Below, in pieces: positions 25,219 through 37,174 of a stretch of 64,000 nucleotides of DNA. How positions within the stretch are numbered: the stretch's first letter is position 1; every line of letters starts with the position of its first letter. This DNA comes from Dipylidium caninum (Eukaryota; Platyhelminthes; Cestoda; Cyclophyllidea; Dipylidiidae), in the NCBI GenBank assembly GCA_017562135.1, contig QEYB01000533.1, positions 248,001 through 312,000 on the forward strand. Direction: 5' to 3'. Under the pieces are notes generated by a model. The model searched no databases. It had not been told where the DNA came from and saw only the letters and a program-made list of their open reading frames with translations. Position numbers and translations under genes: made by a program.

Positions 25219-26232
25219 CTCATCGCCTCTCCCGTCCCGCGGCGCCAGAAGGGGCTTTTGTGCGTTGCAAGGTCAAAGCGACCTATAATCAAATACATAT
25301 GGGATTCATTAAAACAATAAAGAGGTTATAAAGTTTCATGAGAAAAACACTTTTGCACGCCATTGGTCCAAAAGCGTATATGTGTTTAAAAATATTAGTG
25401 TCATGGGCACATAAATACTGATTTGGTAAACGCTTGGAATGAGCTTTTCCAAGCCGTAAATATTTAACACGGTCTCTGTTGGCTTGCAGTCCTCTCTCCG
25501 GTAAGCAATAAGGGTAGACTCATTGCGACAGCGATGGACTGCACTCAACAGTAATCTAGATTTAAAATAATCGCGCTGCTAACTCGAAGCTAAGATACCA
25601 GGTGGAATTAAAACACGATCGTCAAATAGATCATTATGATCAAGCTTGGGTGCAGGTAAATAAGCTCAGTTCTTACATTCAGCTATTTTTGCGCCAATAG
25701 TAGCTTCTAAGGACCACTGAATTAGATATATGTGTAATTTTGCGATGTAACCAAATCTTTGGTTTTTAATGGCGTTACATCTGCTCCGCCCGTTTTATAG
25801 CTGTCGTAAGTTATATGGTCTCTTCAATCTCAAATAGACCATCAACCGTCACTTTTCCCTCAAAATGAACTCCCACATGTGAATCGATTAAAATTCATCG
25901 TTTTTTAGTTGAATATATCAGGCATTTATACGTAACAACTTTTCATTTTTCTACTTCAAAACCTTTCCATAGGAAAAAACAAACCGCAGGACTCAGGAAT
26001 ACGGATTTACTTTTATCCCCACGAAGGCCTCCTTTATTTCCATCGATGTGGTTTTCATCACTGTCAGATTGCGCTTTAAAAATTTCTCCACTCAATGACT
26101 TTTAGTCAACTAATTGCTCAAATAGCCTGTTTGCATTACTCGACCCGTATGCACCGTTCGCCGACCTTAAATCCTTGCTTAGTTTTCGTTTACTACATCC
26201 TTTCTGACCTGTGAATTTCACCTTATAGCGTA
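25219..26232. promoter_or_regulatory. Shared divergent 5' region of SASS6 and PIGW
   Basis: The SASS6 start codon (25218, minus) and the PIGW start codon (26233, plus) face away from each other across 1,014 nt with no gene between them. Any core promoters and 5' UTRs of both genes must lie here unless non-coding first exons sit elsewhere. I see no clear TATA box or other named element. A 70-residue minus-strand open frame at 25336-25548 has no recognisable domain and is ignored. Confidence 0.5.
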
Positions 26233-29200
26233 ATGGATCCTCTTAAAGCAGAACGACATCGTCGGTTCGTCAGTGGCTGCACTGGTGGAACCTTATCTGA
26301 GCTTATTGGCCTCCTTAGTATAGTCTGCTCAGTTGGATTCATCCGATTCAGATCAGAACAACTATTCTTCCCCACCTTATCTGAAATGAGGCGAGTTTTT
26401 TTTTCGCGTTTATTTTAAGCGTATGCAGTGTTACTTTGCGTATTGCTCCTACTAAAATGTGAGGCAATACCTTGTGTGCTTTTTCACAAACTCACGACAA
26501 CAAGTCCGACATTTGTTGTACCTTTTCCCCTAGCTTTTTGAATAAAGCAGTTTGCTTTGCGACTTATCTAGCCCACATTCAACTTAAGTTTTCCTTTACT
26601 CCAACCCTTTCAGGTCACTACTGTTGGACCTCCTTGCCACGATAGTTGCTATTTTGCTGCCTTGTACCATCCTCTCAGAATATGTGCTCGAGAGCAGCAT
26701 TATTTTCCTCTCTACGGCCTGCCTACTGCACCTAAAATCTCCTCTCCATCATTCTACCAGCGTTGTCTTTCCCCATAACCTCTCTAGATTGCGTCGCCTA
26801 CTTCGTACCTTTGTTCTCGTTTACACCTGTGTCTGTATCTTTGCTGTCGATCTGCCTATCTTTCCACGTCGCTTTGCCAAGACTGAGTCAACGGGTGTTT
26901 CGCTGATGGATACAGGCGTTGGCTTAATCGCCATCGTTGTTGGTCTTTCCAATCCTTCTTTCCTTGACATTTGCCGTCGCCGCCCCCTTCCTTCCGTTCC
27001 TCTGCTGAAAATCGTTGCTAAGGCAATATTGCCTTGCCTTGTTATTGGAATTTTCAGGACGGTTGTAGTTAAGATGTTGGGATATCCAGAGCATGTGACG
27101 GAGTACGGAGTTCATTGGAACTTTTTTTTTCACATTGGCATTTATTCGGGTATGTTCTTAGGAAGTTGATTATTTTCTTTCGTTCTTTACAATAGTGCTT
27201 CTTATGTGGAGACTTGTTAAACATGGTATCGGATTTTTCTATCCTACCTTTCTATTTTGCTAAATTTCAATCCATTTTGCTTTCATTAAAAACATTTTTA
27301 ACTTTAGATTTTGCCATTTTAGTCGTAAAGTTATGTTTATCCACTGCTAAATTGAAACTTGAATATGGAATGAAGGCTGTTTTTTGCAATTTGTGCAGAA
27401 TTTGAGTCTCATACAATAAATAAGAGGAGTTTCATTTAATTCATTTAAAAGTTCCCGTGGAAATCGTTATTCTACGAATTTAGTGCAGTTTCTAATTTTA
27501 TTTGCTTTTTTCTATCATGTATCGAATAGTCCAAGATTGCCAGCTGGAGAAGTAATGTTCATTGTAGGCTTTTAAGGGTTCTGAATTTAATAGTTTCTTT
27601 CCACAAATGCAACCGTCGTTAATGGTATGTTTTAATCTGTTTCAATTCTGATACACTAATTCACCATCGTTCCACTGTTGTGATCCAAAAATTTCTAAGG
27701 CGATTCAGAGGAGCAAAATTTTAGAATCTAGGCTTTTCTCCAACATTTCCGACAAAGTACAAAGGAACTGATGCCCACCATTCAATGACCCCAGTGTTTT
27801 GTACCGTTTGCAATTCGCCTAATTCCCGAAATGTGTCAAATTTGATTACAATATTTAGCTGAATATTCTGACTGCTTCCCAATTCAGCGAAAATTGAAGG
27901 GAAACTGGTGTCATTTGGTATTAATATTGAAAACTTTCCTTTTTTTCCACTCTCAACTATAGTTGGGTGCCTTCGTGGTGGGTTATGCACTGAGCGGCCT
28001 GTCTGACTTTGACGCTATGACCGCTCACTTTGCTCTCAGCGCGTTTCTTGCTTGCTGTCACCAGTGGGGAATTTTGCCCTGGGCTCACCGCTATCCTTTC
28101 TTCCACTCTCCTTCATCCGGCGCCTTCGTCACTGCCACGAACAGATCGGCCAACAGCGAGTCCGGTATCATGGCGATGGTTCACGCAAATGCGGAAGGTC
28201 TTTTTTCTCTGCCCGGTTATTTCTCCCTCTTTCTTTTCGGCACTGCTGTGGCTCTTCTTCTCCGTGTCCACCTCGACTTTCTCCCCCTGCGAGACGGAGA
28301 TAAACTTAAAATCCTCTGCGTACAGGGTGAAGAGACTTGGTAGGTGTTGAATCCTTCTGCTTTTATAATATTTCGAAGGTAACCATTTCAACTGCAGGTA
28401 TTAATTATTCAGGTGAGATCGTACGTTAGCGACTACTGGTTTCTTTTCGCGCCGTGGATTATGAAGTCAGGTATAGCAGTGCTTCAGGCATTCATTTGTA
28501 GTCTTAGAGTTGAATAAAGGCATAAGGAATTAGCGTGCCAGTGGAGCTTGGTAACCGCGTCGCAACTGTTGTGTGTGGTGATGATGGTTTGATCCCTACA
28601 TGGTAAAAGGTGTCGACAACCTTTTTGCTGTAGCGCCACAATTCAACGACCTGGCATCTGTGCACGATTTACACAAAGAACCTGAGAACAGTTTTGATCG
28701 TTTCCTTATGTGTTACTGAGTACTTGGCAGAGATTAGGAGCCGAGATCCTTGTCTCAGTGCTATGGAGGCGACTACTCAAGCCTTTCCACAGTTTTGGTT
28801 TTCAATGGATGAGAAGCGCATTCTGTTGCGCCTGTCGCTTGTCATTGCTGCCCTCCCTTCAACTCGACAGGGTTATTGGGTCGCAGGCTTTGTGTCAGTT
28901 ACTTGGTGCCTTTTATTCAAAATCTTCTCTTCCACTCACTTCGCAAACCATGCCGTACCTTGCATACTTTTCGCTCACCTGAGGGTCCGTGCCACCCAAA
29001 TAGGCACGGCGATCCGAGGAAGGTTGCCCTAGCAATGTCCGTCGCTGGCGCTCTGTTTCTCGCCATGGCAGCCTGCAACGAGGCCTCTGTTTCTCGACGT
29101 CTTGTCAATCTTCCCTACATCGCTCTCCAGGTAGCTGATCATACGAATTTTTGGCATTTCTTTGCGCTACTCTACATGCAGACTCAGTGCATCTCGTACT

Positions 29201-29611
29201 TTCAACCAGGTTGGCTTGTCGTTGCCCCTCATTGGTTTCTTCACCTACTGCGTCTTCGAAAATCCTCCTAGGAAGTGCAAAAAAACCTTGCGCAAAGGTA
29301 TCTCCGATTTTATCAAAGTATCGCCACGCTTAATTTACGAAATTTACTATTCTTTCCCCGTTTCAGATGTGATCCCCTTAATTACTGTGATTGCGGACAA
29401 TAGCATGCTCTATTTCCTCCTTTCGAACCTCGCCACAGGAATGCTAAATCTTCTTTTTGACACACTGGAGTTCGCCGAGTTTAAGTCAGCTTGGTTTGGA
29501 GCTGTTTGCCAACTTCTCCTCCTGACGGTTTACACCGTCGCCTGCCCACTGCTCTTGCGCGCAGCGTTCATTCTACTCGTCAGTCGCAAAGTGGCCAAGG
29601 CAACGGATTAA
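26233..29611 (+). CDS. PIGW: GPI inositol acyltransferase (PIG-W / Gwt1 family)
   Basis: PIG-W acylates the inositol ring of GlcN-PI early in GPI-anchor synthesis, in the ER membrane. Exons: 26233-26390, 26614-27149, 27963-28339, 29004-29209, 29367-29611 (stop included), about 507 residues against about 504 in human. Recognisable blocks are LPIFPRRFAKTESTGVSLMD, GYPEHVTEYGVHWNFFF, a GIMAMVHANAEGLFSLPGY block equivalent to the human NANREG region, NEASVSRRLVNLPYIALQ, and FLLSNLATGMLNLLFDTL near the C terminus. The protein is strongly hydrophobic with many membrane segments. The first intron uses a GC donor (GAG|GCGAGT), which joins AG plus G into Arg. The junction 27149 to 27963 is off by phase (1 into 0), so a tiny exon or other splice site is missing there. 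The remaining junctions fit exactly. Confidence 0.93.
27150..27962 (+). other. PIGW intronic region with unresolved phase
   Basis: GTATGT at 27150 is a good donor and ctatag at 27957-27962 a usable acceptor. Exon 2 ends in phase 1 and exon 3 reads from phase 0. A small exon of length 3n+2, or a shifted splice site, would reconcile them. The sequence is AT-rich, and I could not recognise the missing piece. Confidence 0.55.
28340..29003 (+). other. PIGW intron of 664 nt
   Basis: Donor GTAGGT at 28340, acceptor ending 29003 (aaatag). TG plus G makes a Trp codon across the junction. Short open frames inside show no family match. Confidence 0.8.
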
Positions 29612-30250
29612 TGGCACTCGGATTTATTCCTTTGCCTCCGCACTCCACTCGACCCAGATTCTCCTCTGCGTCTTATTTTTTATGTTACTAATGTTAGTAA
29701 TAAAATAATTAATGCTGTGGAACGCTTTCTCCTTCCTGTATGCCTGTTTGTCTCTTTCCTTCGAATTAAGTCAAAAATCTCAGATTATAAGTTAGGTCCT
29801 TCGGTTCTTCCATGTTAGCCTCTCATCTCACGATAGTGTTCGCCCCTCCCCGTCCCCTCCTCCTTGTTATAAATTTTCCGAAGGCGGTCTGGTGTTTTTA
29901 CTCCTCTGTCCCCGACAAATCAGGCTCATCGGCATTGCACTGGGTTGTTCAGCAACGCAAATTCTTATCCCGGGGTCCGTGAATAATATTTCTTCAGATA
30001 ATCGCTGGCTGCCAATCACAAAGTGGGTAGGGCGCTCCGTGGAGACGTAATGCGGCGCGTAGGTCGCCATTGTGTGAGACGTCGCTTGCTCCCTTGCATG
30101 CTTCCTCCCCACCTGTTACAAGTTTGAGGTTGCGAGGATAGGATGGTTTCTTTTGTCATGGCGTAGGCTTCTATTGCAAAGCGGACCTTTTGCCGACTGG
30201 TTCGCCGAACACTGACTCTCAACGCCAAGGGTGGCATCTGCTTTCTGTAG
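29612..30250. other. PIGW 3' flank and PPWD1 5' flank
   Basis: This 639-nt gap follows the PIGW stop and ends at the PPWD1 start codon. It holds a likely PIGW polyadenylation signal at 29699-29704. The PPWD1 promoter should lie in the rest, but I see no clear core element. Minus-strand open frames overlapping it have no recognisable domains. Confidence 0.6.
29699..29704 (+). terminator. Candidate polyadenylation signal of PIGW
   Basis: A canonical AATAAA lies 88 nt past the PIGW stop, followed by a T-rich and GT-containing stretch. Distance and context suit cleavage and polyadenylation. Confidence 0.6.
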
Positions 30251-33200
30251 ATGACAGAATCCGATGATGCAATTGGTCCTTTGCCTACCGAAGCCCAGGC
30301 TGACGATGCAAATGCCGTTGAGAGCCAACACTCCTCCGAAATGACCTCCACTGATGCAGAAACTACGGGTACTTACAAGAGGAAACAAGGGTCGCCTGGT
30401 AGTGGCGGTAGAGATGACGAAACTGTGGGTCCGTTGCCCACTGAAATGACCTTCAATGACGGCGAGGATCATGGAGAAAATAACGATGATGGGGAGGGGA
30501 AGGCACTGTGGGTCCGCTGCCTTCCGAAATGGAGGATCCCTCGTTGATTTCAGAGCCGCCCAGAAAGAAGGCGAAGAAGAGAGGTAGGATGTGAAATGTA
30601 TTTCCGCGTCTCCTTGTGCTAGTGAAATTACTAGATGCAAAATTAGGACGTCCACGTCGTCTTCCCTTAACATGCACTCTCCTGAAAACCACTGCGTTTG
30701 CCTTGCAAATGTTGTCGGTGGATAGACAAGGAGTTGCCAGTTCGCATTTAACGAACATGCACGAAGACTTTCATCGGGGTGTGCTGACGCCGCGGATTAG
30801 GTCGCTCACCATGTCTCTCCCCGGATTTTAGTTCTGCAGGACGAGAAGATACTGCTTCGGAGTGTGCCGACGGCGCAGTACTACGAGATCAGTTACATGC
30901 ATCGCAATGTCATCACCCACCTCGCCTACTCCAAGTGAGTCGACGCTCGGTGCCATGACAGCCGAGAATTCCGTTTGCTGCTTGCTTGTGGCTTGGGGCG
31001 AAGAGGCCGGGGAAGGGGTGGGTGGGGGGGGGGTCGGTGTGCCCAAGAATAAGGCCAAAGATGGAACCTTCCTACTAGCCACCCCTGCTGTCTGGCTCAG
31101 CCGTAATGCGGAGAACGTTCACTTTTGATGACGATAGGCTGTCAATTGGCGGTTCTCCCATTTGCCTGGAATAAGAAAAAGGCTGTCCTCGAATGCTTTT
31201 TGAGTTCTTGTCTTGACCTCGGTAGTGTTAAATTATTTGCCCTGAGACAGGGCGATGCAACTGGTGGATCTGGGCGCTGGCTCTGAACGAGCCATCTTGA
31301 AATGTGGTGATTTTTGCTTCTCCAAGAATGCCTCACCTACTGGCTTCCTCCGTAGGACCCACTACCTCATCACGTGCAGTTGCGATGGCCACCTGAAGTT
31401 CTGGCGTCTGGCAGCGACTCGCGGCCTCGAGTTCGTGAAGCACTACCGGGCCCACCTGAGTGAGTTCTCCCGCCTCGGCTTAGCGCTAACGGTCGCTCTT
31501 CGACAACTCGGTGTGTGGAGGCTGTCCTGTAGATCACAAGAGAGGTTTCCGGCATCAGATTTGGCCTCGTAAACCTCTTTAAAGTGTGTTAATATTAACA
31601 AATAATGCCAGAATAATAAGCCTCTGTCTTTGTGGTGACGGTCGGATCACGGGAAATCTAAAACCCGCAGTGGTAAACAGTATCCTTCTTATCCTCCATT
31701 GATGATTGTGTCATTTTTTGCGTACATGCCTGATGGGGAATTTGTTTTCCCCTTTGCCTTCATTTCAGGTGCGATAACAGGATTGGCGGTCAGCTACGAC
31801 GGCGAGTTGGCCTGCACCGTGGGCGACGACAAAACTGCCAAAATATTTGACATTATCAACTTTGGTGAGTTGGTGCTTGTGGCATCGCCTTCGTCGCCGG
31901 TGGTGGATGTCTTTCGGCGTTTCAGTCATGTCTGTGCCCTCGAGCGCCTCCTCCCCAATCACCCCACTTTTGCCTCACTAATTTCGAGCATTCGTAACTC
32001 CCCTTCCGCAAATAATTCACTACTTATTTTCTTCCATTTTCACATCAAATATCCCATACTCATTTCATTTATTTTTATGTAAAAGCCGGTGCAGTTTGTG
32101 TTTGTCTACGCTTAGTATATCAGTGGGTTAGTCCACCACCGTCCTTAGACTGAAAGGATGCTGAATTGGTCTCTCTTTTTTGACTCGAACCTTTCATTGT
32201 TTTGCGGAAATCATTGACTGAGTGATCCGAGCTGAACCCTTTTCGGTTTGCCCTTATTTCTATCAGACATGATCAGCATGATGAAGTTGGGATTCGTGCC
32301 TCGGGAATGCTGCTTCGTCTACACCGCCAAGGATGGATGTGCCGCCATCGCCATGTGAGTCCACCTTTAACCCCGGCTTTCTCCTCGCCCCGTCCCGCTC
32401 GCACCCTTGGGAGAGCTTAGAGCTACTCCCACCTCCCCCCGCCCATTTCAACCTGCGTATTTCAAAGCACACATCCGCTTTGCGGTTCAGCATTCGTGAA
32501 GGGACGTGTTGCGTACGAATGCCTGACAACCGAGTGAGTGACTTCTGCGTTGTTTGGAAACTCCTCGCCACTAAGGCGACAATAAGGGATTCTAAAAAAT
32601 TACCATCAAAACCGACCAACGGAGGGGCTCAGTTTCCTCCGCGTCTCTTTAACTCGCTTGGGTAGCTGGTTTTTTGAGCAATTTTTTCCCAATGTCCAAG
32701 CGCCGAAAACCCTATTTCGACTAAAACGACGTGCATTAGTGCGAAACCTTCGAGGAAGACTGCATTTACAGTGGCACAGACTCTCTGCGACTCCACTTGA
32801 CACTTTGATGCGCGGCGCCCCGTTCGACGTCATTTGACCACGCGTCTCCGGGGTGGAAGCGGTTCCGTGCGCTCCAGCTCCCACAAGAATGGCCTGCTAG
32901 TCCTACTCCGAATACTTTGCACGCCGACAGTGAGAAGGGGAGAGCCATAAGCATCGAGTCCCGAGCCCATTTTTAGGGATCCACGTTTCTTGACTCCTTC
33001 GCGACGAATTGTATTTTCAACTCTGTCCACCTTCAGCGCGGATCGTGACACCAGCGCCATACACATTTACGACGCTCGCACCAAGGATACGCTGTTGAAG
33101 ACGTTGGACAAGCTGCACGCCAGTCCGGTCATCGCCATTGCTGTAAGTCTGTGCTCTCGTGCCTTCCTTCGGTCTCCCCTCCCGTCGGCCTCGACCGACC

Positions 33201-35647
33201 ATTTTGCGTTTAGTTTTGCCCGGAGCTGGAGACGGTCGTGAGTGCCGACACAGATGGGATGCTGGAGTTCTGGTCGACACCACGCCACGGTTTTGATGCT
33301 CTTCAGCGTCCATCTGCCCTCCAGTGGATTTCCAAAATGGACACCGACCTTTACTGTCACCTTCGCGATAAAACTCATGCTGTCAGTCTCGCCTTCTCCC
33401 CCAACGGCGGCCGCCTCTTGGCCTGTTTCGGTTCTGATCGAAAAGTTGGTTTACTTCTGCCCTCCTATGGCCTTCACTCTTTGCAGTAGACTTGACATTG
33501 TCTTCTCTGTGTTATCCTAGATTCGTATTTTCAAAACACTCACAGGAAAACTCTCATTAGTGTACGACGAGAGCGTGCAGCACTACTCGGAGCTGCAGTC
33601 GACGAAACAGCTTTTGCCCAGCATGGAGTTCGGACGCCGTCTGGCCCTGGAGAAAGAACTCGATCGCTCCGACGGGACGCACATGTGCAACCTGGGTGAG
33701 TTTAGAACGTGTGTTTGCTTGTCTGCCCCACTTTCGACTTTACCTCCGGTAATTGGGCACAATCTTCCGACCTATTGCTGTTCACCTCTGTGTTTGTTAA
33801 ACCAAATGATCTGCGGCGCTTCTACCAGCCCGCAAAGAGTAATAGAAACTGTTGTCTTTGCCGGACATTATTGCGCCGTGATGTTAGATCCTTGCTGTTG
33901 CCTTCAGAATTCGACAATTCGGGCAACTTCCTGATCTACACCACGATGTTGGGTGTGAGGGTGGTGAATTTGGTGACACATCGGCTGGTGCGGTGCCTGG
34001 GGGGTCCAGAGAACCTGCGCTTCTTGCAGGTGGCGCTGCTACCCGCGCGCTCGGCCGTGTTGCAGAGTGCCACCGCGATGGTGCTCCTCGGCATGGACTC
34101 GTCCACAGCCTCTCTCGAGATGCACGCTGCCTTCGACGACACCGCCGCGACTGTCCCGCCCTCCTCCTCTGGGGCTGGTGGAATCGGCGGATACGCGGCC
34201 AATCCTCCACCCTCCCGTGACCCTGTGATTGTGTGCACCGCCTTCAAAAAGAACCGCGTCTACCTCTTCACCAACCGCGAGCCGCATGAAATAAAATCAG
34301 AGTGCGTTGATTTGTCTTCTTTTTTGACATTTACTTTGCTTTTAGCTGTGTATGGAGTCTAAGGCGAATTCCTCCTTCTATCCTCACCTCCTCCTTCACC
34401 CGGTCTTTGTTTTTCCTTATCAACCTAGTTTATTCTCGTTCTAATCACTTTCTTGTTCTTTTAAGCCCCCCTTTTGCTATGTCACCCCATTTCTTCGCTT
34501 CCTTTCATTATCTGCCTCGACTCCTCATCGTCCCCATCTCCATGAGTAGCCGAATTGCGACATGCGTATTGTGGAATCTTTGGAGTGAGAGCTGTCATTT
34601 TCTAGCTTCTTCGCTTTCTTAAGTGGAAGACCTGCGACCTAGGGCCGAATTCACTTGTCCTTCTTCTCTGCCTTCCCGTTACCCTTATCTTCTTGCCCTA
34701 CTTCACCTTAGGCAACTGACCCACCTCTGACTAACACTTGAAAAGTCACTTTTTACTCTGGTCATTAGAATTCATACTGTAATGTTTTTCCGTTTCTGTT
34801 GCCTAGGTGCTCTCTCTCTCTCTCTCTCGCTGCATGATGAAGTTTTGTTTATGGTGGTTCTTTTACCCTTTCGACAGCGGTGATGTCCTGGCAGCCGGGT
34901 CGATCAGTGAGCGCGATGTCTTTAATGAGAAGCCCACGAAGGAAGAAGTGTTGGCGGCGTCACGAGACTCGGCTGCTGCAACTACAGCCTCCCTTAGACT
35001 GGCTGGCTCTGCCATTCTTCATACAACCCTCGGCGACATTCACCTGCGCCTGTGGCCGCGCGAGTGTCCACGCACCGTGGAGAACTTCGTGGGTCACGCT
35101 CGCGCAGGCTACTACAACGGCCACATCTTTCATCGTGTCATCAAGGGCTTCATGATTCAAACTGGTTGCCCCCTCGGTACAGCAAATTAACCTACCACTT
35201 TCCTATTTGTACGTGAGTTTGTCACTTCTTATCCTTTTCTACACCTAAGGCACGGGTACGGGAGGCAAGTCGATTTGGGGAGGTGAATTCGAGGACGAAT
35301 TCCACCCGAGCTTGCGTCACGACCGCCCCTACACTGTCAGCATGGCAAACGCTGGTCCCAACACCAATGGGTCGCAGTTCTTCATTACCGTGGCTCCCAC
35401 AGTAAGCCTTCGCTGATAACCGCCTCACGCGGTGTTGTCCGATGCGGAATTTGCCTTTTATGTAACTTTTTTCTTTTTATTTCAGCCGTGGTTGGACAAT
35501 AAGCATACCGTGTTTGGTCGTGTGATAAAAGGAATGGAAGTTGTACAAAAAATATCTAATGTCAAAACTCATCCGAAGACAGACAAGCCGTTAGACGATA
35601 TAAGTATTATCAGCGTCAGTGTGAAGGATATCGGGGGAGGGGGCTGA
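30251..35647 (+). CDS. PPWD1: Peptidylprolyl isomerase domain and WD repeat-containing protein 1
   Basis: PPWD1 is a nuclear spliceosome-associated protein with a WD40 propeller and a C-terminal cyclophilin. Exons: 30251-30583 (frame break inside, see findings), 30832-30934, 31356-31459, 31769-31864, 32267-32354, 33037-33142, 33214-33444, 33521-33695, 33908-34301, 34878-35176, 35250-35401, 35486-35647. From 30832 to the stop every phase agrees. The N terminus has GPLP motifs and a basic KKAKKR. WD40 blocks include [23 protein letters not shown] and [21 protein letters not shown] joins IRIF and later [29 protein letters not shown] precedes the isomerase. All cyclophilin active-site residues are present: Arg and Phe in [11 protein letters not shown], Gln and Phe in NGSQFFI, Trp and His in PWLDNKH. 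A low-complexity insert (about 34100-34210) sits in the region between propeller and isomerase. Confidence 0.95.
31865..32266 (+). other. PPWD1 intron of 402 nt
   Basis: Donor GTGAGT at 31865, acceptor ending 32266 (tatcag). G plus AC makes Asp between two WD40 strands. No other content is recognised. Confidence 0.85.
32355..33036 (+). other. PPWD1 intron of 682 nt
   Basis: Donor GTGAGT at 32355, acceptor ending 33036 (ccttcag). AT plus C makes Ile at the junction. Open frames inside are shadows without domains. Confidence 0.85.
34302..34877 (+). other. PPWD1 intron of 576 nt with CT repeat
   Basis: Donor GTGCGT at 34302, acceptor ending 34877 (ttcgacag). GA plus C makes Asp. A pure CT run at 34810-34828 lies near the 3' end of the intron. 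No gene is recognised inside. Confidence 0.85.
34810..34828. repeat. (CT)n dinucleotide repeat
   Basis: An uninterrupted CT run lies 50 nt upstream of a PPWD1 splice acceptor. It is part of the pyrimidine-rich intron end and may vary in length. Confidence 0.85.
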
Positions 35648-36569
35648 AAAAAGCTGTATATTTGTGTTAATAGATTTTGGGTAAACCTCTGGACTGTTGA
35701 CCTTATCAATTGACTTGCGTCATTGTAGATTTACTTAGGTCTTGGAGCTCGGTTATACCGTATTAGGATTGGAGATAATTTTTCACGTAGGCATGGACAT
35801 ACAACAGGCCCAAACCCAAAACAAATTTACAAAATTGCAAAGTAGGATTGGAGAGACTTTGAATGGGGTACGGATTTAAGGCTGTGAGCCAGTTTGAAGC
35901 AGCGGGAACTTGCAGTTCTGAGTCATGCATTACTTTGAATTTAGTGTGTTGAGACGCTTCCTGGTGTGTGTAAGGAATTCATGTCATTTCGCGGCGAGCA
36001 AGGTCTTTTCGAATGTGTTTAAGACAGAATCGCGGGGCTTAAATGCCTGAAAAGTTTGTACTTAGGGCAGGGTTATTCGAAGCATATGACGAAGCAGTAA
36101 TAGCCTGGTAATTATGTGAACAAGAAATCTCTCGGGGATGTTGTATTTCACCGACATTTTGTCGTCAGTGTTGGAACAAAGTATTGTACAATTGAATTTC
36201 AGTGAGGCCGCTTAATATATCCCTTTAGTTTCGGCTCCATAACTTTGAGATTTAAGGCCTTTTTTGGCAAATCGGTGATTTAAGGGGTTTCGGTCTTAGA
36301 TTTGCTTTGTATTTGCAGGTGTGGTATAACCGTCCTCAAGGCAAATGACTTCGCAGAAGTGACTTTATAAACTGACAGTGCCCACTAAAAATTTTTAATT
36401 TTACGATTTGAATTTTGACAGCTAATACAAATTTATATAGACGAGCATTAAATTATTTTCTAATGGTTGTTGAAAGATCAATTTGAGCCAGTTGTTTAAA
36501 ATAGTCATTTTTTGGGGTGTTATAACTACGGTAACGGCGGATAATTTAAAAACACGTTTGCACCCTGGG
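35648..36569. other. Gap between PPWD1 and DNAH6
   Basis: About 0.9 kb of AT-rich sequence separates the PPWD1 stop from the first plausible DNAH6 codon. It should hold the PPWD1 3' UTR and the DNAH6 promoter. I see no canonical AATAAA close to the PPWD1 stop and no clear promoter element. Confidence 0.55.
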
Positions 36570-37143
36570 ATGGTGTCACGTGATGTGAATATTCGTATAG
36601 AAGCCGGCAAAAAAATTGAAAAACGTTTATGCGCTAACGTTCCCACAAAAAGACAGCAATATGCTGAAAGTTTAGCTAGGCCTTTTGTCGAACCATTGGT
36701 ATAAATCTATATTGTATCTATTAGGTATCATAAAGACTAATCTTAGGGACTATCGGGAGTACAATAGTATTGCAGACATCCAAAAGAGAGAAGCCGCTAA
36801 GTGGGAGGCTAAGCTGGGCTATAATGTATTGGAATCCAAACGAAGAAAATTTGAACCTGAAGACCCTTCCCTTGATTCAGTCGGTTCTCGTTCTGTACAC
36901 AAGGACCCACTGTGTGCTATGAATATAGAAAAAGTAATTTTGTACCAAATAAAGCAAATTTTAAGAACGAAATAATGGTCAAAATGGGAACGGCCCCAGG
37001 CTATTTGGTAACCAAGAAATCTCCTCATGAATACGTTTCTGGTTCGTTAATTTTTCCCTAGCTCGCTTTGCTCACTCAACCACGCATACCAATACCTTTG
37101 TTAATTTGTACAGGAATATGCCCCGAGTCGCTCCTTAGCGATG
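36570..37143 (+). CDS. DNAH6: Probable first exons of the DNAH6 dynein heavy chain (exact splicing uncertain)
   Basis: The sequence preceding the first secure DNAH6 exon has coding character. An ATG at 36570 opens a basic stretch (MVSRDVNIRIEAGKKIEKR) running to about 36698. A second frame, about 36725-36930, reads GIIKTNLRDYREYN then KREAAKWEAKLGYN; the human N terminus also has a GIIK segment. A small exon at 37114-37143 has flanking cag and GTTAGT and the phase needed by the next exon. Dynein N termini diverge quickly, so similarity is weak. I could not join these pieces with consistent phases: a 26-nt gap at 36699-36724 looks like an intron but leaves the frame wrong. The start codon is a guess. 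Confidence 0.45.
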
Positions 37144-37174
37144 GTTAGTCTTTCTCTGATCTTACCACATATAG

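Noticed and set aside
36699..36724. A 26-nt GT-AG interval in the presumed first DNAH6 exons
   Set aside because: It looks like an ultra-short intron, but removing it leaves the downstream frame with an immediate stop. It is not counted among the micro-introns.
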